NCBI GenBank assembly: GCA_029261165.1
Contig: JAJDBV010000001.1
Span: 1 to 62,568 of the forward strand
DNA length: 62,568 bases
Reading direction: 5' to 3'
DNA from: Nitrospirota bacterium
GTDB taxonomy: Bacteria; Nitrospirota; Nitrospiria; SBBL01; JAADHI01
The notes below the pieces were generated by a model. It was given only the letters and a program-made list of their open reading frames with translations, searched no databases and had not been told where the DNA came from. Position numbers and translations under genes: made by a program. The number at the start of each line of letters is the position of its first letter. The stretch's first letter is position 1. Positions 57,865-62,568 of this stretch are shown piece by piece.

Positions 57865-60002
57865 TAAAAATTCCCTATTTCGTCAATTTTTTGTAGATTT
57901 TCGGCCTTGTTCCTAGCTAATTCTAAAAAGTCGTAAACTCTTTCTAGCTCGGCAGTTTTCAGTCGTTCTGAGCTAGGATCATTTCTAGCTGAAGGGTTTG
58001 GCAACACTACAAAGTCATGTATTTCAGCATATTTTTTCCCCGGAAATTTACGAAGTATTCGACCTCTTCGTTGAATGTACTGCCTTGGATTTCTAGTACT
58101 CGCTAAAATATATGCTTGACTGCATGCGGGTATGTCTATTCCTTCATCCAATACTTTCATAGAGACTAGTCCTTGGATGTCGCCATGAAGAAACGAATCT
58201 AAAATTTGTTTTCTCTTTTCACTTGATTCTAGGCAAGTAAACTGTGTCGTTCGCCAACCTTCATCGGCTAGGATCTTGCTTACCCTCGAAACTTGTCGAA
58301 TTGGAGATTCGCTTTCATCATTATCATGATAGCCCTCAGCACAGTAGAACAAGCTGTGATACCGGTTGGCACTATCGACACGAGCGACAATATCTTTCAG
58401 TAGATCAAATTTTTCTTCTGCTGCTCCGAGAAGCCTAGAGCGCTTCCCGCATAAGTATACCAAAACCTTCCTATCAGCGTCATTATTCCGACCGGATTTC
58501 ACTAACGCGGTGATCTCGTTTGATAAATCTTTGAATTCTTCTTGTTCACAGGAGGTCAGGTACGCAAGGTGAATATGATAATTATATGGGGTTAGGACCC
58601 CATCGCTTATCGCATCACTTAGAGTATATTCACACACCACATTACCGTAGTAATTTGTGATTCTTTCTTTTGCGTAATCAGGAAATGGTGATTCAATCTC
58701 TTCCTCATCTGACCTGTAGGGAGTAGCGGATAGTCCCATTCTCATGTGAGTATCCGGCAGAGAATTCGAAATATTTTCTGCCCCATGATGGTGACATTCG
58801 TCACCAATGAAGAGAATCTTATTCCTAGGGAGATCTCTTAATAATATTTGAAAACTTGAACTAGACAGGGTCGCATTAACGACTACTAAACAGCAAAAAT
58901 CGATACTTCTAGTTTTAAATGCAAGAACATCTGCTTGGAGTTTTTCATACCAGTTGCTTTTTTTTATAAAGCACTTGTGTGCATTTATTCTGAACGATCG
59001 AAAAACTTGGACCCATTGATTAGCAAGTTCAATATAGGGTACAGCAACTACTACAAACAATCTTTCCGAAACATCAAGCACTTTTACAGTGCCATAAATT
59101 GCAGTGATGGTTTTTCCAGCACCGGTAGCTAATTTCAAAATCCCTTTGTAATCGTTAGCTCGCCAAGACTCTAATGCTTTTCTTTGATGATCTCTTATCT
59201 GAAAAGGATTTCCAAGTAGTGAATTTGGAATAAAAGGGGATGTCATTAAATTTGATACAAACAACCCTAGATCTCTTCTTTGAGAGAGAAAATCTAGTTC
59301 AATATCTAGGTTTGGCTTTCCTATCACTGCGGCAAGCTCAGCAATGCGGTTATAATCCTTCGAAGGGAGTTGGACACAATATGTTCCTAGTTGTTTGCTG
59401 TTCCAAACTTGATCGAATGCTCGTTCATATTCCAAACCATGTGTTTGATAAACACTTTCCCAACTAGGATAAGTTGAAATTGATTCGGCGTTTAAGTCTT
59501 GCATAGCATTAAGAGATTCGTTTGCAGAGCCTTGGAATACAAGTTTGTCATTATTACCATCGATTAACACCCCTATTTTCTCGTGGTACATTCCTTTTTT
59601 CCGAAACGCAAATTTGATCTCTAGATTTCGACAGGCGATCATCCAGCATAGGAGTTGTAGCCTGTAGGTTTCTAGATCGCCAGCGGGATATTGTAAGGCT
59701 TCATTTAATGCCGATGCTGGAGAAAAATCTAATTCTTCTAATTGTTTTCCATTTTTAACTGCTTCGTATTCTACAGCGTCCAAAGGGTGGCCAATTATCA
59801 ATCTCATTTTCCCATTATTTTTGATGAGAGAGGATAATCCCTGTGCTGCAGCGGAAAGGATATGGGAAGAAAAAAACCCCACAGCACGATTATAAAATTT
59901 TGCTCTAGCTAGCGCTGGAATATAGAAATCCGTGAGTAAGTTGTCAGTTCCGGTACGATAAACGTACTTCCATTCATAACCCTTGAGCATTTGAGATTCC
60001 AA
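57864..60002 (-). CDS. PLD-nuclease plus SF2 helicase (Dnd restriction enzyme-like)
   Basis: This 712-residue protein has an N-terminal phospholipase D-type nuclease half with HEKIGVLIDGNNDKLVFQGS (H-x-K) around residues 140-165 and an SF2 helicase: LKLATGAGKTITAIYGT (about 288), FIGDECHHHGAE (about 397), MGLSATPYRSDEEE, and YIQRRGRILRKF (about 663). It matches the pattern of DNA phosphorothioation system restriction enzymes (TIGR04095-type, by memory). It should cut DNA lacking the modification. It starts the four-gene leftward run. Confidence 0.85.
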   Translation of the reverse strand: MESQMLKGYEWKYVYRTGTDNLLTDFYIPALARAKFYNRAVGFFSSHILSAAAQGLSSLIKNNGKMRLIIGHPLDAVEYEAVKNGKQLEELDFSPASALNEALQYPAGDLETYRLQLLCWMIACRNLEIKFAFRKKGMYHEKIGVLIDGNNDKLVFQGSANESLNAMQDLNAESISTYPSWESVYQTHGLEYERAFDQVWNSKQLGTYCVQLPSKDYNRIAELAAVIGKPNLDIELDFLSQRRDLGLFVSNLMTSPFIPNSLLGNPFQIRDHQRKALESWRANDYKGILKLATGAGKTITAIYGTVKVLDVSERLFVVVAVPYIELANQWVQVFRSFRINAHKCFIKKSNWYEKLQADVLAFKTRSIDFCCLVVVNATLSSSSFQILLRDLPRNKILFIGDECHHHGAENISNSLPDTHMRMGLSATPYRSDEEEIESPFPDYAKERITNYYGNVVCEYTLSDAISDGVLTPYNYHIHLAYLTSCEQEEFKDLSNEITALVKSGRNNDADRKVLVYLCGKRSRLLGAAEEKFDLLKDIVARVDSANRYHSLFYCAEGYHDNDESESPIRQVSRVSKILADEGWRTTQFTCLESSEKRKQILDSFLHGDIQGLVSMKVLDEGIDIPACSQAYILASTRNPRQYIQRRGRILRKFPGKKYAEIHDFVVLPNPSARNDPSSERLKTAELERVYDFLELARNKAENLQKIDEIGNF

Positions 60003-60164
60003 AGTTACCCCTTGCCCGAATCCACCTATTTTGAGAATACTAGCATTCTACCGATATTAGTTACTAGTAATTTCTACCTCTTCATTAGAACTACCTTGCC
60101 TATTCTAGCTATCTATATATTCGAATTTAAACATTTATTCAATTAAAAACCATTCCCTCTTTAC

Positions 60165-62051
60165 CTAAGAAAGTTGAACTATATTATAGATCTGTTTTTT
60201 TAATAATGGAGGCGGCTCAAATTTCCCGCCATAATCAAAAAAGTCCACATGCAATTCACGCAGTTTAATCTTAATCCGTTGAATCAATAACGGAACCTCT
60301 TTTTCAAAATCGTCATATCGCATCAGCGAAACCTTTCCAGAGGTAAAGTGGATCTTGATCAGGTGAATTTCATCAAGATCCCCATAGAGCTGACAGGCAC
60401 AACCCACATAGACACGAAGTTCTGGAGGAAGGTCTTGGAGCAGTCCTTTCGGGATAACCCATGAGTGTCCTTGATTCAATTCACCGATATTGTATTTTTC
60501 GTAGGCTTGGACGGCCTTCTCCCCGATAACTTTTGGGTTTCCCACACTAAAAAGGAGGCGCATTGCTTCTTCGTTGGCGTTGCTGTATTTGTCGAAGAAG
60601 AACTTGATATCCCGTTTTAACTCCTCCGGCATTTGTTTGTAGGGTTTGCGTCTTCCAAATTTATCCAGGGCAAAATAGACGAGCAGGTCTTCCCGGCGTG
60701 CGACACGGGCCTGCTCGAAGGTCTCATGGCCGAAATAATCCACAAGGGCATCGAACGCTTTTTTGTGAGAACTCGCAACGCTTCGCACCCGATCAGAAAA
60801 TTCAAACTCGTTATTGGCAGGGATTCGACCAAGGTCAAGGATTGTCTCCCAAAAATGGGTGAATAGTTCCTTATGTTTATCGATCAGGCCCTTGGTGACC
60901 TGCTTTGTTTGTGTCCTCGCTTCACGCTCGGTAAGCTGCCGCCAGTTGCGGCGGATGTGCTGCCTTTCAAGGAGAAAATGCTGCTCTTCCAGTTTATCTT
61001 TAAAAACGATGAAGACACCTTGTCCCACCGCAATGGGACTCTCCTCTAATGAATCTTCGAGATAAGTCTTAATTTCGCTCTGGGTGTAATAACGTTGAAA
61101 GGTGTTGCGGGAGGTGATGACCCCATCCTTATAAGGTGTAAACTGCTGGATGATGCTCTCTCCCGCAATCATCACAGAAACGATGAGCAGCTTGTTGGCA
61201 TAGCCGAAGGCCCGGATCAAGGTCTCTCTCCGTTCATCAATATCTTCGACGACATTGAGTACATAACCGAGGTTAACGATATCGGATTCAGGTAATTTCC
61301 CGTCGGGTTTATGAGCCGGGTCCCAACCGGTGGCATCGATCCCATGCGCCTCAAGTTCCCTCAAGTCGTCCCCTTTGCCACAGCCGTAGTCGAGTATCGA
61401 ATAGTTCCCATCCAGATAGCTACGCCGGGCCAAAACCTGCATGGGTGATGAGAGCTTGTTCCGGTCAATGGCGGTCTTGTGGCGATCAATACCATTTCCA
61501 GAAATTTCGGGTGTATTGTTCTGGGCAAGGATCTCCTTCTTGTGAAGTCGGCCCTGTTCGTCCAGGATATGACCTTTATTATTAATTAACCGATTCCAGG
61601 ATTTCCTAAAGCCAATTGATCGAGGTTTCTCATAGAGCCCGATGGCCTCTCCCTCTTGAGTAATTGCTTTAAACAGGCTACGGAGAGGGTAGTCTTCGGC
61701 AACAAACGTCTCTTTACGGTGAAGAATGGGTGGGTTATCAGAGGAGGAATAATCAGCCTTCCGGACGGATAATTTGGTTAGATCAATTGTGAAGCTCTGA
61801 TGTAGGGGAGGGTAGGCGTAGGTGTCAAAGTTCGGGTAGTTCAGCAGGGTGATCTTGAAACCACGGCGGAAATATTTGGCAATATTCCATTCTCCACCAT
61901 CGACGTTAAGCGTCTTGGCGATATCCTCTGTAAATATTGCCAGCTCAGGAGACGTCTCAGAGGTCAAGCTCTTGTGGAGGTAAACAGCGTCTGGGAGCTG
62001 CTTACCGAGGTGCAATGCTCCAACTAATTGGTGAAATTTTGGATAATCCAT
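60165..62051 (-). CDS. Dnd-associated putative methyltransferase
   Basis: This 628-residue protein has SAM motif I YSILDYGCGKGDDLRELEAH (about 217) and DIVNLGYVLNVVEDIDERRE, matching phosphorothioation-associated putative methyltransferases (dnd_rel_methyl, by memory). It has an N-terminal domain (about 200 residues) and a long C-terminal helical part. The substrate is unknown. A 162-bp AT-rich gap separates it from the helicase gene, so it may have its own promoter or share a transcript. Confidence 0.82.
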   Translation of the reverse strand: MDYPKFHQLVGALHLGKQLPDAVYLHKSLTSETSPELAIFTEDIAKTLNVDGGEWNIAKYFRRGFKITLLNYPNFDTYAYPPLHQSFTIDLTKLSVRKADYSSSDNPPILHRKETFVAEDYPLRSLFKAITQEGEAIGLYEKPRSIGFRKSWNRLINNKGHILDEQGRLHKKEILAQNNTPEISGNGIDRHKTAIDRNKLSSPMQVLARRSYLDGNYSILDYGCGKGDDLRELEAHGIDATGWDPAHKPDGKLPESDIVNLGYVLNVVEDIDERRETLIRAFGYANKLLIVSVMIAGESIIQQFTPYKDGVITSRNTFQRYYTQSEIKTYLEDSLEESPIAVGQGVFIVFKDKLEEQHFLLERQHIRRNWRQLTEREARTQTKQVTKGLIDKHKELFTHFWETILDLGRIPANNEFEFSDRVRSVASSHKKAFDALVDYFGHETFEQARVARREDLLVYFALDKFGRRKPYKQMPEELKRDIKFFFDKYSNANEEAMRLLFSVGNPKVIGEKAVQAYEKYNIGELNQGHSWVIPKGLLQDLPPELRVYVGCACQLYGDLDEIHLIKIHFTSGKVSLMRYDDFEKEVPLLIQRIKIKLRELHVDFFDYGGKFEPPPLLKKQIYNIVQLS

Positions 62052-62078
62052 TAGGTCATTGCAGTTTGATGGTTTATT

Positions 62079-62568
62079 CTATTTCTCGTCCAACCGTGAC
62101 CTTTTTTTTAAAAGGAGGTTCAGCCAATTTTTCCCGGTTGTATCTTGGGGGTCTTTTGGTGGACTTTTGTCCCACTTCTGGAGTTGAAGAAGAGTGTTGT
62201 CTTGGTACAACTCCTTAACAGTATTTTCATTGTAATATTGGAAATAGCGCCCTTGGTCCTTTACTGGGTCGTTTGTTCCATCTCCATATTTCAGAGAAAT
62301 AAACATAAACCCACCTGGCTTGAGTGCTTTCTCTAAATTTTTTACAGCCTCTTTAGCTTCAATAATTGGTTCGTGATGTAAAGATGCGAGTGCCCATACA
62401 CCATCAAACTCCTCATGAAAAGTAATCTCTTTAAAACTCCTATGTAAGCAGTAGGCATGAGGGTATTCTCGACAAAGCTCTACCATTTCCGAAGATGCAT
62501 CAAAGGAAATAACAATGAAGCCATTTTCGATAAAATATCGCGTATCTCGACCGGTTCCACACCCGGCA
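62079..62568 (-). CDS. SAM-dependent methyltransferase, 5' end beyond window
   Basis: The frame runs to the window edge. It starts in the window with GCGTGRDTRYFIENGFIVIS (SAM motif I) and has ALASLHHEPIIEAKEAVKNL and KPGGFMFISLKYGDG, a small class I methyltransferase. An internal ATG at 62486 is not the start. It lies 27 bp before the Dnd-associated methyltransferase and points the same way. Probably a tellurite-resistance/UbiE-like small methyltransferase; the role is unknown. Confidence 0.85.
   Translation of the reverse strand, partial: AGCGTGRDTRYFIENGFIVISFDASSEMVELCREYPHAYCLHRSFKEITFHEEFDGVWALASLHHEPIIEAKEAVKNLEKALKPGGFMFISLKYGDGTNDPVKDQGRYFQYYNENTVKELYQDNTLLQLQKWDKSPPKDPQDTTGKNWLNLLLKKRSRLDEK

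Noticed and set aside
1-62568. tRNA or rRNA genes, or an attachment duplication for the whole block
   Set aside because: None was recognised by eye on either strand; a covariance-model scan would be needed to exclude them.

Overview
The window looks like an accessory region of a Gram-negative-type bacterium. A deep-branching lineage such as Nitrospirota, or a proteobacterium, would fit the mixture of PRTRC genes, a three-recombinase element, B12-dependent ribonucleotide reductase and Dnd-associated genes, but nothing here (no rRNA, tRNA or core gene) fixes the taxon. There are three blocks: an AT-richer defence-like left flank (1-7.7 kb), a GC-richer, almost fully co-directional plasmid/ICE-like block (about 7.8-43.6 kb), and an AT-richer right flank holding two or three defence systems (44-62.5 kb).

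Left flank: a large SF1 helicase gene with a C-terminal Vsr/MTES_1575-like nuclease domain is split by a 1362-bp IS3-family element. Removing the element and one CTG target copy restores one open frame. It is followed by a DUF2188 gene, a TIR/deoxyribosyltransferase-like gene with no ordinary start codon, a second DUF2188 gene on the other strand, and a secreted DNA/RNA non-specific endonuclease with two small partners.

Middle block: small proteins, class II ribonucleotide reductase (nrdJ), and a RadC-like gene split inside its JAMM motif by a 3.5-kb RIT (recombinase-in-trio) element. Next come a Xre-RES toxin pair, a Gp3-like recombination-directionality-factor homologue, a CHC2/TOPRIM primase, a UvrD-like helicase, VapBC, and a Ycf46-like AAA ATPase with DUF1257 (Ycf35), DUF2997 and DUF3150 partners. 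A patch of intact and decayed toxin-antitoxin genes precedes a large N6-adenine methyltransferase-like protein, a GHKL ATPase and a zinc-finger protein. The full run ParB-E-C-F-B-A-ThiF of the PRTRC system follows, and then a 1276-residue SF2 helicase. Strong GC hairpins with T runs divide this block, several placed just before the Shine-Dalgarno sequence of the next gene.

The most interesting system is PRTRC itself. Its ThiF protein has E1-like adenylation residues and a candidate catalytic Cys. Protein B carries an E2-like N-V-Y-P-x-x-S-V-C motif, protein A a perfect JAMM metalloprotease motif, and protein C is the small ubiquitin-like candidate with a long extra tail beyond GTKGGG. It therefore reads as a bacterial ubiquitin-like conjugation cassette tied to a ParB protein and DNA enzymes.

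Right flank: an IetAS-like AAA ATPase/subtilase pair, a HigBA-like toxin-antitoxin pair, an HU protein, and a Dnd (phosphorothioation)-related locus. That locus is a rightward operon (DUF4007, large P-loop ATPase, DndC-like PAPS-reductase-fold protein) meeting a leftward group (methyltransferases, PLD-helicase restriction protein, small protein, DndD-like SMC ATPase, Dnd-associated protein). No DndB and no recognisable DndE are visible. Family names were assigned by eye from motifs and memory; no search was run.
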